Shown in pieces: positions 24,706-25,256 of a DNA stretch of 25,256 bases (positions are counted from its first letter, which is position 1; every line of letters begins with the position of its first letter). Location of the stretch: assembly GCA_900759385.1 (NCBI GenBank), contig CAAEUZ010000030.1, positions 1 through 25,256 of the forward strand. Direction: 5' to 3'. The translations under genes and the position numbers were made by a program. A model generated the notes under the pieces. The model was given only the letters and a program-made list of their open reading frames with translations. It made no database searches and was not told the origin of the DNA. This DNA is from an uncultured Oscillospiraceae bacterium. GTDB taxonomy: Bacteria; Bacillota; Clostridia; Oscillospirales; Oscillospiraceae.

Positions 24706-24731
24706 CCTCCCTCTCCGAGAGGACAGGGGAG
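24706..24731. repeat. Short imperfect palindrome between the repeat arms
   Basis: CTCCCTCTCC followed by GAGA and GGACAGGGGAG forms an imperfect hairpin centred near 24718, followed by TTAAAG. Similar CCTCTCC-GAGAGG palindromes are common dispersed repeats in gut Clostridia, from memory. No gene overlaps it. Confidence 0.4.
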
Positions 24732-24806
24732 TTAAAGCCGCGCGGCAAGCGGCAAGCGTATTCAGCCACAATGCGTAACGTAAAGCAAACATCCAATTTA
24801 AGAACA

Positions 24807-25256
24807 GGCCCACGCGAGGCTCAGTGACCGGGCAGGGCACATCGGTAAAAGATACAGGGCCCAAGCCATCACGCCAGCAGGACACTCCCGTCCGACGAGA
24901 CCCATAGCCCGGACAACCAGCGCCGCAGCAGCACGCAGTTGGACAAGCGCGTCTGCGCGAGATTACGGGCAGGCGGCTCCGGCGACTTGACGGCCGCGGC
25001 TGGTGGTTGGATATACGCGCCCGCGCAAGATAAAGGGCCGACGCAGTCGCATTGGCAGGGCAAGCCCATCCAACGAGACGCAGTGCCCAACCCGCAGCGC
25101 CGCAGAAACAACGCGAGGCACAGCCACCCAAAAGCGCCCCGGCGGCAGAGCCGCCGCAGCAACACCAGGCAGGATATACGCACCAACGTAAGACGAAGGC
25201 CGAGCACCAGCCCAAGTCAAAGCGGCACAGCCAACCCAAACGCGCAACGGCGGCAA
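24807..25256 (-). repeat. Degenerate GC-rich repeat array, right arm, inverted relative to the left arm
   Basis: Read on the minus strand, unit heads similar to CTCGCGTGGGCGCG occur near 25192-25180, 25077-25065, 25028-25016, 24961-24948, 24899-24887 and 24818-24807. The best copy (about 25192-25085) has the same body as the left-arm units: a TATATCCTGCC segment, GTTGCTGCGGCGGC, a hairpin (GGCGGC-tct-GCCGCC at 25141-25155), and GCGCTTTTGGGTGGCTG. The array therefore points back toward the left arm. Spacing is irregular (about 49-115 bp) and copies decay toward the centre. It runs off the right end of the window, so its full size is unknown. No gene is supported here. Confidence 0.6.

Noticed and set aside
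24658..25256. Overlapping minus-strand frames in the right repeat arm (up to 193 codons)
   Set aside because: Several frames are open at once because of composition, no start has a ribosome binding site, and the translated pattern only mirrors the DNA repeat. A fragment of a gene running in from the right cannot be fully excluded.
24107..25256. CRISPR array
   Set aside because: Units are long, diverged and irregularly spaced, with no identical short repeats, unique equal-length spacers or cas genes.

Overview
The window looks like chromosomal DNA from a GC-rich anaerobic Clostridia, most likely an Oscillospiraceae/Oscillibacter-type gut bacterium. The reasons are the DnaD-type primosome protein beside a DnaC/DnaI-like helicase loader (a Firmicutes trait), a bacterial V/A-type ATPase operon, a TAXI-TRAP transporter, strong GGAGG ribosome binding sites with several TTG starts, and high GC with AT-rich sigma-A promoters. 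No rRNA, tRNA, CRISPR array, transposase or phage gene is visible.

Layout, left to right. (1) 52-3420, minus strand: a ribbon-helix-helix (RHH) protein and the ClpB disaggregase share one consensus promoter. (2) 3467-14460, minus: a nine-gene V-type ATPase operon (G/H-like, C, I, K, F, E, A, B, D). A lipoprotein gene overlaps the end of subunit D, and a membrane-anchored ComEC-like metallo-beta-lactamase-fold protein follows. Terminators lie after the lipoprotein, in the leader of the hydrolase and after the hydrolase. (3) 14154-14529: a divergent control region with two good minus-strand promoters, a plus-strand promoter overlapping one of them, and a possible structured leader RNA. (4) 14530-16619, plus: an archaeal-type phosphoglycerate mutase/proposed homoserine kinase protein translationally coupled to IspE, ending at a bidirectional terminator. 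(5) 16681-20841, minus: a LysR regulator, a TAXI solute-binding lipoprotein with its own promoter, and a fused 4TM/12TM TRAP permease, with a strong GC hairpin between binding protein and permease. (6) 20875-23851, minus: a DnaD-like protein, a DnaC/DnaI-like loader and a DUF2804 protein in a tightly packed operon. (7) 23852-25256: about 1.4 kb with no convincing gene. It holds a near-perfect 18-bp palindrome, a promoter-like sequence pointing toward dnaD, and two convergent arrays of degenerate GC-rich repeats with hairpin cores.

Functionally this is mostly housekeeping: protein disaggregation, ion-motive-force coupling, isoprenoid synthesis, replication initiation and carboxylate uptake. 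The least explained parts are the convergent repeat island upstream of dnaD, the leader of the V-ATPase operon, and the pairing of an RHH protein with clpB without a visible CIRCE or CtsR site.
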